Assembly: GCA_963805915.1 (NCBI GenBank)
Contig: CAWDWD010000010.1
Span: 182,528-246,527 of the forward strand
DNA: 64,000 nt
Direction of reading: 5' to 3'
Origin: JAEULH01 sp963805915
GTDB taxonomy: Bacteria; Pseudomonadota; Alphaproteobacteria; Rhodospirillales; Defluviicoccaceae
Shown here: piece after piece, positions 25,574-39,900 of the stretch
Layout of the letters: each line of letters opens with the position of its first letter
Numbering within the stretch: position 1 is the first letter of the stretch
Translations under genes and position numbers: made by a program
The notes under the pieces: model-generated
Databases searched by the model: none
Told to the model about the DNA's origin: nothing
The model's input: only the letters and a program-made list of their open reading frames with translations

Positions 25574-26905
25574 ATGCGCATTCTTTTCATGACAAATGAA
25601 TTTCCCCCCCACATCTACGGCGGCGCCGGGGTTCACGTTGAGTATCTCTCGCGCGAGTTGGCCAAGCTGGCGCCGATCGAGGTTCGCAGCTTTCACGAGC
25701 AGTCCTATGTCAAGGGCAACCTGACCGTCCGCGGCACCAAGATCGACGGCGGCAAGTTTTCCGGCTGTCCCGTCCCGCTAATTCCGCCGCTGAAGGCCTT
25801 GGCGACCTGCCTGACCTTCAACGGCCAGGGCATCGACGCCGATGTGGTCCACTGCCACACCTGGTACGCGCACTTCGGCGGTGTTCTGGCGAAGCTGTTG
25901 TATGGCCTGCCGCTGGTCGTCACGGTCCATTCTCTTGAGCCGCTAAGACCCTGGAAACGCGAGCAGATCGGCCGTGGCTACGACCTGTCGTCGTGGATCG
26001 AAAAGACCACTCTGGAAATGGCGGACGCGATAATCGCGGTATCGCGGAGCACCCGCGATGACATCATCCGCCTGTTCGATGTCGACGAGGACAAAATCAA
26101 GATCATCGCCAACGGCATCGACACCGACGAATACAAGCCGGTCGGCGGTCCCGATGTCCTGGCCCGCTACGGTATCGACTATCACAGCCCGTATGTGCTT
26201 TTCGTCGGCCGGATGACCCGGCAGAAGGGGCTGTATCACCTGCTTCGCGCCGCCGAGCACATCGACCCGGCCCTGCAAATGGTGTTTTGCGCCGGCGGGT
26301 CCGACACACCGGAATTGCAGGCCGAACTCGAAGCCATGGTCGCCGAGCTGAAGCGGCGCCGCCGGGGGATCCACTGGATCCCCGGCATGATCGAGCGTGA
26401 CGCGGTAATCGTCCTATACAGCCATGCCGCCGTGTTCTGCTGTCCATCGGTCTACGAGCCTTTCGGGATCATCAACCTGGAGGCGATGGCCTGCGGCACG
26501 CCGGTGGTCGGCAGCAAGGTCGGCGGCATCCCCGAGGTCGTGATCGACGGCGAGACGGGCCTGATCGTCGATCTCCAGCTTTCGCCGGAGCCGCCCCATG
26601 ATCCGGTCGATCCCGACGGCTTCGCCAGACGCCTGGCCGACGCCCTCAACAAGCTCGGGCTCGACCCGGAAATGTCCAGGCGCATGGGCGAAGCCGGGCG
26701 CAGGCGCGTGCTCGATCACTATAGCTGGAAGAGCATCGCCAGCCAGACGTTGTCGCTCTACGAGGAGCCTCGTTTCCTCGTCCTAGGCGACAGGCGTTTC
26801 CGGGCGACAAGCGGCAAACGTTTGATAAGTCGAACCCGAGGCTCGATGCATAAAGTCGGGCCCGCCAAGCAGGAGCAGAGGAGAGCGCGTTGTCCGAGGG
26901 ATTGA
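25574..26905 (+). CDS. glgA: glycogen synthase, GT4 family (GlgA of the Corynebacterium type)
   Basis: Transfers glucose from a nucleotide sugar, probably ADP-glucose, to alpha-glucan or to glucose-1-phosphate (GlgM-like activity). GT-B fold: N-terminal MRILFMTNEFPPHIYGGAGVHVE with the glycine-rich acceptor loop, VVTVHSLEPLRPWK, and a C-terminal donor domain with VGRMTRQKG and the catalytic EPFGIINLEAMACGTPVV motif. The true start is the ATG chosen, not an earlier in-frame TTG. The last ~45 residues overlap the next gene and look unrelated; removing one C near 26768 would give the natural end LYEELVSSS at 26786, so a one-base error is suspected. First gene of the glucan operon. Confidence 0.9.
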   Translation: MRILFMTNEFPPHIYGGAGVHVEYLSRELAKLAPIEVRSFHEQSYVKGNLTVRGTKIDGGKFSGCPVPLIPPLKALATCLTFNGQGIDADVVHCHTWYAHFGGVLAKLLYGLPLVVTVHSLEPLRPWKREQIGRGYDLSSWIEKTTLEMADAIIAVSRSTRDDIIRLFDVDEDKIKIIANGIDTDEYKPVGGPDVLARYGIDYHSPYVLFVGRMTRQKGLYHLLRAAEHIDPALQMVFCAGGSDTPELQAELEAMVAELKRRRRGIHWIPGMIERDAVIVLYSHAAVFCCPSVYEPFGIINLEAMACGTPVVGSKVGGIPEVVIDGETGLIVDLQLSPEPPHDPVDPDGFARRLADALNKLGLDPEMSRRMGEAGRRRVLDHYSWKSIASQTLSLYEEPRFLVLGDRRFRATSGKRLISRTRGSMHKVGPAKQEQRRARCPRD

Positions 26906-28188
26906 GGCTTTACAATTTTTTTCCGCCGCTGGTCGGTCCCGTCGATGCCTGGGAAGAGCATCTCGATCGCATCGCCGCCATGGATTTCAACTGGATTTTC
27001 CTCAATCCGATCCATTATCCCGGCTTCTCGGGCAGCCTTTACGCGGTCAAGGATTACTACAAGCTCAACCCGCTGTTTCAGGGCAAGTCAAAAAAATCCG
27101 CCGACAAGTTGATCGGCGGTTTCGTCCAGGCCGCCGAAAAGCGCGGGCTCGGAGTGATGATGGATCTGGTCATCAACCACACCGGCAAGGACTCGGTGCT
27201 CGCCGAAGAGCACCCGGAGTGGTTCGTTCGCGAACCGGACGGCTCGCTCGCCTCGCCCTTTGCGCTCGATCCCGGCGGGAGCGGTGAAAAGACGGTCTGG
27301 GCCGATCTCGCCGAGATCGACTATGCGGAGCGGCCGGAGCGCCAGCAGATCGTCGATTACTTCGCCGGAGTTGTTCGCCACTACATGGGCCTTGGCGTTC
27401 GTGGGTTCCGCTGCGACGCCGCCTACAAGGTTCCCAACGCGGTGTGGCGCGCGCTCATCGACGGCGGCCGCAAGATCAACGAGGACGCGGTGTTCGCGTC
27501 CGAAAACCTCGGTTCGATGCTGGAACAGGTTCTCGAGTTGCGCGGGGCCGGCTTCGACTATCTGTTCAACAGCTCCAAATGGTGGGACTACCGCGAGGCG
27601 TGGCTGCTCGAGCAGTACGATAAATTTCGCACCATCGCGCCGTCCATTGGATTTCCCGAAACCCACGACACCGAACGCCTGATCGCCGAGCTTAGGGCCG
27701 AGGGCGTCACCGATGCCAAGGCGCTTGAATGGCGCAGCCGTCAGGCCTACCTGTTCGCCGCCATCTTTTCGGCCGGCGTCATGATTCCGATCGGCTACGA
27801 GTACGGGTTCGCCAAGAAGCTTCACGTCGTCGAGACCCGCCCCGACGACTGGGAAAAACCGATCTTCGATCTCTCCGATTTCATCGGCGAGGTCAACCGG
27901 ATGAAGGCAGCGACGCCGGTACTGAACGAGGAGGGTCCGCAGAAGCGCATTTTCATGAGCGACGACCGGGTCGTCTGCCTGCTCCGCCGGGCGATGCGCG
28001 GCAAGGCATGGTGCGTCAGCTTCCTCAACAGCGACCACGACGAAAAGGTTACGGCCCGGATCCAGAACCTGGACCGAGACGTCACCGAGGGCCGCGAGAT
28101 CACGCCAGGAAAGACCAAGGGCAAATTCGCCGCCGGCGAGGACATTGCGCTCGAGCCGGGCGAGGTCCGCGTGTTCGTTAAATCTTGA
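26890..28188 (+). CDS. GH13 alpha-amylase-family protein of the GlgE operon
   Basis: A (beta/alpha)8 barrel glycoside hydrolase/transglycosylase of 432 residues. GH13 regions are visible: DLVINHTGKDS (region I), GFRCDAAYK with the likely nucleophile Asp (II), FASENLG with the acid Glu (III), and PETHDTERL (IV). A short beta domain ends the protein. It begins with TTG behind AGGAGAG, overlapping the extended glgA frame. Related proteins accompany glgE in several Proteobacteria, but their reaction is not settled; maltosyl or glucan transfer or hydrolysis are all possible. It is shorter than GlgE and lacks its N-terminal domains. Confidence 0.75.
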   Translation: MSEGLRLYNFFPPLVGPVDAWEEHLDRIAAMDFNWIFLNPIHYPGFSGSLYAVKDYYKLNPLFQGKSKKSADKLIGGFVQAAEKRGLGVMMDLVINHTGKDSVLAEEHPEWFVREPDGSLASPFALDPGGSGEKTVWADLAEIDYAERPERQQIVDYFAGVVRHYMGLGVRGFRCDAAYKVPNAVWRALIDGGRKINEDAVFASENLGSMLEQVLELRGAGFDYLFNSSKWWDYREAWLLEQYDKFRTIAPSIGFPETHDTERLIAELRAEGVTDAKALEWRSRQAYLFAAIFSAGVMIPIGYEYGFAKKLHVVETRPDDWEKPIFDLSDFIGEVNRMKAATPVLNEEGPQKRIFMSDDRVVCLLRRAMRGKAWCVSFLNSDHDEKVTARIQNLDRDVTEGREITPGKTKGKFAAGEDIALEPGEVRVFVKS

Positions 28189-28309
28189 TCATTGCGGGAT
28201 CCTTTCGGCGCGACACTGTGGCCAGCGCCGCGGACTTGCCTTAGGCTGCCGTCCGCGCGCCAGGGACAAGGGGCGTCGAAGTCAGTCGACGCTCGGGCCG
28301 ATCGAATTT

Positions 28310-30392
28310 ATGACCGCCGAGAATGAGGCCAAGGGCCGGGGGGACGCCATGACGACGAAGACGAGCGATGGAACAACGCATTTCGCGGGGTCGGTGCCCG
28401 AGGATCTGACCGCCGGGTTGAGTAGTCGCGCCATCATCATTCAGAATGTCACGCCACAGGTCGATGACGGCCGCTACCCGGTGAAGCGGGAAGTCGGCGA
28501 CATCATCGAGGTCGGCGCCGATATCTTCCGCGAGGGCCACGACATGCTCGCGGCCGTCGTCCTCTATCGCCGCCTCGATAATGCGGAGTGGCGTGAGGCG
28601 GCGATGACGTGCGTCAATCCCGGTCTCGATCGCTGGGCCGGCGCTGTCGAGCTTAGCGAAAACACCACCTACGTCTATACCATCGAGGCCTGGGTCGATC
28701 TGTTCGAGTTCGTGGGCCGACGAAGTCCGCAAGAAGCTGGACGACGGCCAGGACGTCGGCGTCGAGCTCATCGAGGGCCACCACCTGCTCGCCGACACGA
28801 CGCTCCGCGCCAAAGGCCGGGACTCCGACAAGCTGGGCATGGTGCTCAAGGCGGTCGAAGCCGGCGACGACGCCGAGAAAGCCAAGCTTCTTCTCGATCC
28901 GGCGACACGCGCGATCATCGCCCGCTACCCTGATCGCGGCCCCTCCGTTCGCTTCGACCGCGAGTTCAAGGTCATCGTCGACCGGGTCGAGGCCCGCTTC
29001 GCCGCCTGGTACGAGATGTTCCATCGCTCCCAGGGTACGCTACCCGGCAAGAGCGGAACCTTCGCCGACTGCGAACGGCGTCTGCCGGAAGTCAAGGCGA
29101 TGGGCTTTGACGTCATCTATTTCGTGCCTATTCACCCTATCGGCCGGTCGTTCCGCAAAGGACCGAACAACACCCTCAACGCCGGGCCCAAAGATCCCGG
29201 TAGCCCGTACGCCATCGGCAGCGACGAGGGCGGCCACAGGGCGGTCAATCCGGAGTTGGGCACCCTCGCCGATTTTCGCCGGTTCGTTCGCGCCTGCCAT
29301 GCCCACGGAATGGAGGTCGCGCTCGACTTCGCGATCCAATGCGCACCGGACCACCCGTGGATCAAGGAGCACCCCGAGTGGTTCATCTTCCGGCCCGACG
29401 GCTCGATCAAGTACGCCGAGAACCCGCCGAAGAAGTACCAGGACATTGTTAACGTCAACTTCTACGGGCCGCACCAGGAGGCGCTGTGGCAGGAACTGCT
29501 GTCGGTCATCCTTTTCTGGGTCGAGCAGGGCGTGAAGATCTTTCGCGTTGACAACCCGCACACCAAGCCGGTCCCGTTCTGGGAATGGATGATCGGCGAG
29601 GTCCGCGCCCGCGATCCCGAGGTCCTGTTCCTCGCCGAGGCGTTCACCCGCCCGCCGATGCTGAAGATGATGGCCAAGGTAGGCTTCAATCAGTCGTACA
29701 CGTACTTCACTTGGCGAAACTTCAAGGGCGAGCTGACCGAGTACCTGACCGAGCTCACCCAGTCGCACGACAAGGAGTATCTCCGGCCGAACTTCTTCAC
29801 CAACACCCCGGACATCAATCCGCCGTTCCTGCAGACCGGCGGCCGCCCGGCGCACATGATCCGCTTCATTCTTGCCGCCACCCTGTCGAGCGTCTACGGG
29901 ATCTACAACGGATTCGAGCTGTGCGAAGCGACGCCGATTCCGAGCAAGGAAGAATACCTGAACTCTGAGAAGTACGACTACAAGGTCTGGGACTGGGATC
30001 GGCCGGGCAACATCAAGGACTTCATCACCCGCATCAACCGGATCCGCCAGGACAATCCGGCGTTGCACGAGCTGGACAACCTGCGTTTCTATCCCGCCGA
30101 CGATGACAATATCCTTTTTTACGGTAAGATGACCCCGGACCGTGACAACATGGTCTTCTTCGCGGTAAACCTTGACCCGTTTGATGCACACGAAGCGGAG
30201 CTCGAATTCCCGGTTGCCGACATGAAGCTGACAGCCGGCGATCCGTTCCAGGTCGTCGAGTTGTTGACCGGCGCGCGCCACCTTTGGCGCGGCGGAAAGC
30301 ACGTCGTTCGCCTCGATCCGAATGTGAACCCTTGTGAAGTTTTCCGGATCGGTGCGTGGGAATCCGTCGACTACGCCTCACCGTGCTACTAG
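28310..30392 (+). CDS. glgE: alpha-1,4-glucan:maltose-1-phosphate maltosyltransferase GlgE (frameshifted)
   Basis: Extends alpha-1,4-glucan using maltose-1-phosphate as donor (GH13_3). N-terminal all-beta domain: RAIIIQNVTPQVDDGRYPVK and GDIIEVGADIFREGHD. Then a frameshift near 28710, after which KKLDDGQDVGVELIEGHHLL continues and the catalytic barrel follows: nucleophile in FRVDNPHTKPVPFWEW, acid Glu in LFLAEAFTRPPM, and the NTPDI Asp. These are the diagnostic GlgE motifs. Start may be the ATG at 28310 or that at 28349, which has a better G-rich upstream. Ends 9 bases before treS. Apart from the frameshift, the protein is full length (~694 residues). Confidence 0.9.
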
Positions 30393-30401
30393 GGGGATCT
30401 G

Positions 30402-33687
<3,286 letters not shown>

Positions 33688-33738
33688 GGCGCGTCGTCCG
33701 CGATCGGGACCCATATGAGCCCGGGGAGGGGCGACGAG

Positions 33739-35978
33739 ATGGCTACGCCGAAGATCAGAGAAAATCGACAAGATCGCCGCGCTGACCGTCGCCGGGCGCA
33801 ACGGCGATCCGTTTTCCTATCTCGGCATGCATAAGGAACGCGGCGGCGGGCTTTGCGTCCGTGCCTTCCTTCCGCAGGCGTCGGCGGTCGCGGTGCTCGA
33901 CGCGGGCAGCGGCGAGGTGATCGCGGAGCTGCCGCGGATCGATAAGACCGGCCTGTTCGCGGGCCCGGTGAAGCGCAAAGGCGAGCCCTTCGCCTATCGT
34001 CTTCGCCTGGCGACCGAGGCCGGCGAGGTCGACATTGATGACCCCTACCGCTTTCCGCCGCTGCTTGGCGAGATGGATGTCTATCTGATCGCCGAGGGCC
34101 GTCACCTGCGTCTCGACGAAAAGCTCGGCTCGCGGGTGGCGACGCTCGACGGCGTCGCCGGCGTCGCCTTCGCGGTGTGGGCGCCAAACGCGTCGCGGGT
34201 CAGCGTCGTTGGCAATTTCAATGATTGGGACGGGCGGCGCCATCCGATGCGCTTCCGCGCCGAGTGCGGCGTGTGGGAACTGTTCATCCCGGGAATCGGC
34301 GAGGGTGAGCTTTACAAGTACGAGATACTCGGCAAGGACGGCCAGCTTCAGGCGCTGAAGCAGGACCCCTTCGCCTTCTTCTGCGAACAGTCGCCCGGCA
34401 CCGCCGGCATCGTCTACGATCTGTCGCGCTATGGCTGGGCCGACCAGGAGTGGATGAGCGGCCGCGGCCAGAAGATCGACCGGACCGCGCCGATGTCGAT
34501 CTACGAGGTCCATCTCGGCTCATGGCGGCGCAGCGTCGAGCGCGGCCGGCAGTATCTCAACTACGAGGAATTGGCCGATGCCCTGATCCCGTACGTCCTG
34601 GACCTGGGCTTTACCCACATCGAGTTGCTGCCGATCTCCGAACATCCCGTTCGACGGTTCATGGGGTTACCAGCCTCTAGGGCTATTCGCGCCGACCAGC
34701 CGGTTCGGCCGGCCCGGACGAGTTCCGCAACTTCGTCGACCGCTGCCACCAGGCCGGCCTCGGCGTCATCCTCGACTGGGTCCCCGGCCACTTCCCGACC
34801 GATCCGCAAGGTCTCGGCTATTTCGACGGCACCCACCTCTACGAGCACGCCGATCCGCGCCGGGGCATGCACATCGACTGGGGGACGATGATCTACAACT
34901 ACGGCCGCTACGAAGTGGCCGACTACATTCTCAACAACGCCTTGTTCTGGCTCGAGGAATACCACATCGACGGGCTTCGCGTCGATGCCGTCGCCTCCAT
35001 GCTCTACCTCGATTACAGCCGCAAGGAAGGCGAATGGATCCCCAACGAGTACGGCGGTAACGAGAACCTCGAGGCGATCGCGTTCCTGCGGCGGATGAAC
35101 GAGACCCTGTACGCGAAATTTCCCGACACCGCGACGATCGCCGAGGAGTTCGACCTCCTGGCCGATGGTGTCGCGGCCCGCCTATCTCGGCGGTCTCGGC
35201 TTCGGCTACAAGTGGAACATGGGGTGGATGCACGACACCCTGGGCTACATCAGCCTCGACCCCATTTTCCGCAAGTTCCAGCACGACCGGCTGACCTTCG
35301 GACTGATGTACGCCTTCAGCGAGAACTTCGTCCTGCCGCTGTCCCACGACGAGGTGGTCCACGGCAAGGGCTCGATGATCGGCAAGATGCCCGGCGACCG
35401 CTGGCAGAAGTTCGCCAACCTTCGCGCCTACTACGGCTTCATGTTCACCCACCCCGGCAAGAAGCTGCTGTTCATGGGCGGCGGAGTTCGCCCAGGAGCG
35501 CGAGTGGAACCACGACCAGAGCCTCGATTGGCACCTGCTCGAGGACCCGATGCACCAGGGCGTCGCCACGCTCATGCGCGATCTGAACCGGCTCTACCGC
35601 GAACTCGGCGCGCTGCACGAGTGCGACTGCGGGTCGTCCGGCTTCGAGTGGATCGACACCACCGACTGGCAGCAAAGCGTCATCAGCTACCTGCGCCGCG
35701 GCCGCGATCCGGAAGACTTCGCGGTCGTCATCTGCAGTTTCACGCCGGTCGTCCGCAAGGGTTACCGGGTTGGCGTGCCCGAGGGCGGCCTTTACGTCGA
35801 ACGGCTAAACACCGATTCCGCGATCTACGGCGGCGGCAACATCGGCAATGCCGGCATGGTCGCGAGCGAACCGGTCGAGTGGAACGGCCGGCCGCACTCG
35901 CTCACCCTGACCCTGCCGCCGTTGTCGACGCTGGTGCTGACGCCATACCGCGAAATCGCTAAGCTTTCGCAAGAATGA
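33739..35978 (+). CDS. glgB: 1,4-alpha-glucan branching enzyme GlgB, copy 1 (several frameshifts)
   Basis: Makes alpha-1,6 branches in glucan. N1 and CBM48 domains (DPFSYLGMHKE, FAVWAPNASRVSVVGNFND), GH13 barrel with VDAVASMLYLDYSRKEG (nucleophile), a TIAEE acid-Glu region, and LSHDEVVHGKGSMIGKMPGD; the C-terminal beta domain ends with LPPLSTLVLTP. The start is an ATG behind a strong GGGGAGGGG. The protein is broken by frame changes near 33760, 34655, 35155 and 35482, yet homologous sequence resumes cleanly each time. With an intact second copy at 53-56 kb, real decay of this one is possible, but the many other frameshifts nearby favour sequence errors. Last enzyme of the forward glucan operon. 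Confidence 0.85.
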
Positions 35979-36007
35979 CAATGAAACCGAAAGCCGGGGG
36001 AAGAGCA

Positions 36008-36409
36008 ATGCGGGTATGGGCGCTCTTGGCGTTATTGGCCGTTTGCGTTTGGGCTCCGAGCGCACGGGCGGCACCGGCCGGATCCGAAGAGGCGGTCAAC
36101 CAGTCGCTGAAGCTCATGACGACGCAAGACCTCTACAATATCTGCTCGGTGCAGCCCGGCCAGCCGCTTTACGAACGCGCGGTCGCTTTTTGCCTCGGCT
36201 ACGTTACCGGGGTCATTCAGCATCAGGCCGCTCTGGCGAAGGGGCCGACCGCCAAGCCATTGATTTGTCCCGGCCGGGAGTTGGCGCGCTTCGAGGTGGT
36301 CAAACAGTTTTTGGACTGGGCGCCGGCCAATCCCAAATTCATGAGTGAGCCACCGGTGGACGGTTTGGCCCGCTCGGCGGTGGCCGCCTGGCCCTGCCCA
36401 AAGACGTGA
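36008..36409 (+). CDS. exported Rap1a/Tai-like domain protein
   Basis: Signal peptide (WALLALLAVCVWAPSARA) followed by a small four-Cys helical domain: TTQDLYNICSVQ, AVAFCLGYVTGVIQ, KPLICPGRE, and AVAAWPCPK. This resembles the Rap1a/Tai fold named after type VI immunity proteins, but most alphaproteobacterial members are not linked to T6SS and their role is unknown; no T6SS gene is visible here. The ATG chosen follows GGGGGAAGAG; a frame 11 codons longer has no such site. It is 30 bases behind glgB and 10 bases before a glycine-zipper protein, possibly part of the same transcript. Confidence 0.6.
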   Translation: MRVWALLALLAVCVWAPSARAAPAGSEEAVNQSLKLMTTQDLYNICSVQPGQPLYERAVAFCLGYVTGVIQHQAALAKGPTAKPLICPGRELARFEVVKQFLDWAPANPKFMSEPPVDGLARSAVAAWPCPKT

Positions 36410-36419
36410 GGACAAGCTG

Positions 36420-36662
36420 ATGATGCCAACGAAAACTCTCGCCCTCGCGATGGCCATCGGTCTCGGTGTCGCGGCGACAAGTGCCTGTTCGCCATCGGCG
36501 CGTTCGGGCGCCGGCTATGGCGCGGTCGGCGGCGCCGCCGGCGGTGCGGTCGTCAATCTGCTCACCGGCGGTAATGTCCTCGGCGGCGCCGCCGTCGGCG
36601 CCGCGGCCTCGGCGGCGGCGGGGGCTGCGGCCGGCTACGTCTACGACCAGCAGCACAAGTAG
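36420..36662 (+). CDS. small glycine-zipper lipoprotein-like protein
   Basis: 81 residues: a lipoprotein-type signal (AIGLGVAATSAC, Cys near residue 29), then GAGYGAVGGAAGGAV and GGAAVGAAASAAAGAAAGYV, two glycine-zipper hairpins that pack in or against membranes. It ends YDQQHK. Such 'glycine zipper 2TM' proteins are common in the envelope but have no assigned function. Starts 10 bases after the Rap1a-like gene at the first of two adjacent ATGs. The 320 bases that follow (36663-36982) contain no gene; they turn AT-rich from about 36780 and should hold the promoter of the RTX gene. Confidence 0.7.
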   Translation: MMPTKTLALAMAIGLGVAATSACSPSARSGAGYGAVGGAAGGAVVNLLTGGNVLGGAAVGAAASAAAGAAAGYVYDQQHK

Positions 36663-36982
36663 CGGCAGCACAAGCGCTCCGTCACACCGCTCACCTCACC
36701 CGGCCCGAAACCGGCAGCCGCCGACGCTGTTGTCGTCGTGCGCGGACAGTCCGCGCGCGCGCGCCTTGCCGGAAACTCGCGCGAAAATATCGAATAAATT
36801 GGAGATTTTCACAGACAACTACGTAACAAGTTAAGGGTATTTTTGAGTATTGGATATTGCCATCAAATAAGACTTTTGCAACCGAAGTAGAGAGGCTGTA
36901 CTTCTACTGTACACGCGCGACAAATCGGTGCGGCGGATGGGCCTGACCGACGATGCGTTCGACAGTGCGGAGGAGGCCTCTC

Positions 36983-39900
36983 ATGGCGACCAGGATCCGA
37001 AATCAAGCCGATCGCAATTCCGGCGAGCGGGGTGACCATCGCGAAGTCCAAGGCGCCGAAGGCCAAGACGTCAGTAAAGGGCAGCCGCTTCCCGTGGCCG
37101 CGTTGGCTCGGGATGCCGTGGCCCGCGACGGCCAGATCCCCTACACGCCGGACCGCACCATCGTCATCTCGGCCGCGACGCACGGCACGACCGCCGCCTC
37201 GCCGGTCCCGTCCGCGGACGCCGGTGACGCCGGTGACGCTTTGGCGGATGGTGCCCCCGGCGACAGGTCCGGCGGCGATGGCGTCCGGCCGACTGGACGG
37301 TTCGGCGGCCCCGAGGACGATGAGTTCGGCTTCGACTTCGAGGCCCAGCGCCTCGACGACGAGGATGACGGCGATGACGTTCGCGGCCCGTGGGCTGCGG
37401 GCGATTACGACCGGGCGGCCGATGCCTACGGCGAAGACGAGCCCGGTGATGACTCCGGCGACGGCGGCTATGACGCGGGCATGCTCAGCCTCGCCGCCGG
37501 TTTCACGGGCGGAGAGAAAGGCGTTCTGCTTTCCGGCACCGCGCTGAACGATAGTCTGAGCGGCGGCGCCGGCAGCGATACCCTGATCGGCCTGGCCGGA
37601 GACGACGTGTTGGCCGGTGGCGCCGGCAACGATACCCTGCTCGGCGGTGACGGCGACGACGTCCTTCGCGGCGAAGCGGGCGACGATCTGCTCGACGCCG
37701 GCGCCGGCAACGACACCCTCATCGGCGGCGACGGCTCGGATAGCTTGAGTGGCGGCGATGGCGACGATGTCTACGAGTTCGGCGGCGCGCCCACCGATCA
37801 TGACGTTATCGACGACGCCTCGGGCGTCGATACGCTAGCGTTCACCGATATCGATCCGTTCGCCGCGATCAAGTCGCTCGCCCACGAGGGCGACGACCTG
37901 GTCGTCCGGTTCAAGGCCGGCGGCTCGCTCGCCATCGACAATCATTACACGACCGGCGCGATCGAGACCCTCGATCCTGGCACGCCCGGCGATACCATCC
38001 AGGTCGGCACCGCCGGCGCCGATGCGCTGAACGGCGGATCGGGCCGCGACCTGTTGTTCGGCGACGACGGCGACGACACCTTGACCGGCGGTGACGGGGC
38101 GGACCTGCTCCAGGACGGCGCCGGCAGCGATGTGCTCGACGGCGGCGACGGCGACGACACCTACATCGTCAACGGCGGCACCGCCGCCAACGATATCGAT
38201 CGCCGACACCTCCGGCGCCGACACGCTGCGCTTCGACGGCGTCGATCCGCTCGGCCAAGTCGAGTCCGTCGATCACGTCGGCAACGATCTGATCTTCGCG
38301 ATGAAGGATGGCGGTTCGCTGACCGTCACCGACTACTTCGGCGCCGGCGCGATCGAGACCATCGATCCCGGCACCGCCGGCGACACGATCAAGATCGGCG
38401 ATGGCGGCGGCAACGTGCTTGTCGGCGGCAATGGCCGCGACCTGCTTGTGGGCGACGGCGGCGACGACACGCTGCAAGGCGGGGCCGGCAACGATATCCT
38501 CCAGGACGGCGCCGGCAACGACCTGATGCAGGGCGGCAGCGGCAACGACGTCTATGTCTACCAGGGCACGGCCAGCGACAACGACGTGATCAGCGACTCC
38601 GGCGGCAGCGACACCCTCAAGTTCGACGGCATCGATCCCTTCGTCGATGCCTCCGGTGTGGCGCGCGTCGGCAATGATCTGATCGTCGAGTTTACCGCCG
38701 GAGGCTCGCTGCGCATTGCCAATGCGTTCGGCGCCGGGCGGATCGAGACGTTCGCGACCGCCGGCGCGAGCGACAGCTTTCAGATCGGCACCGGCTCGGG
38801 CGACGTTCTCACCGGCGGCGCCGGGCGCGACCTGCTGTTTGGCGACGGCGGCAACGACACGCTGAGCGGCGGCGCCGACAGCGACACTCTTTACGACGGC
38901 GCCGGCAATGACCAGCTCGCCGGCGGCGACGGCGACGACCTTTACGTCCAGACCGGCGCCGCTACCGATCGCGACACCATCAGCGATACCGGCGGAAGCG
39001 ATACGGTGCGCTTCGACGGGCTCGACCCGCTCGCCGAAGTCACATCCGTAAGCCATGTCGGCGACGACTTGGCGTTCAACTTCGCCGCCGGCGGCGCGCT
39101 CACGATCAAGGATCAGTTCACCACCGGCGCGGTCGAAACCTTCGACGCCGGCACGCCCGGAGATACGATCCAGATCGGCACCGCCGGCGCGGACGCGTTG
39201 AACGGCGGTGCCGGCCGCGACCTGCTGTTCGGCGACGCCGGCGACGACGTGTTGAGCGGCGGCGCCGGTGACGACATTCTCCAGGACGGCGTCGGCAACG
39301 ACACCCTCGCCGGCGGCGCCGGCAATGACGTGTTTGTCTATGCCGGCACCGGCACTGGCACGACCGTCATCAGCGACAGCGGCGGGGCCGACACCCTGCG
39401 CTTTGCCGGCATCAACCCGTTCGCCGAGGTCGCGCTCGTCGAGCGCACTGCGGGCGGCGATCTGGTCCTGACCTTCGCCGGCGGCGGCAGCCTGACGATA
39501 ACCGGGTGTTTCACCGGCGACTCGGTCGAAACCATCGCCTATGGCGGCAATACCTTCACCATCGACCAGTCCTTCACCGGGACCGGTGGCCTGACCGATC
39601 TGCTCAACATCGTTCCGAACCCGACCAGCGGCGACGACGTTCTCGCCGGCACCAGCGGCGACGATACGATCGACGGCCTCGGCGGCAACGACATCATCAC
39701 CGGCGGTGGCGGCAACGACACGCTGCACGGCGGCACCGGCGCCGACACCATCGACGGCGGCGACGGCGACGACCGGATTTACGGCGACGCCGGCGACGAC
39801 GCATCTGAGCGGCGGGCTCGGCGACGACCTCCTCGACGGCGGCGCCGACAACGACGTGATCATGGGCGACGATGGCATCGATACCCTGATCGGCAACACC

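Noticed and set aside
36008..36409. Type VI secretion immunity protein
   Set aside because: The fold resembles Rap1a/Tai, but no T6SS component or amidase effector is in the window; only a domain-level call is justified.
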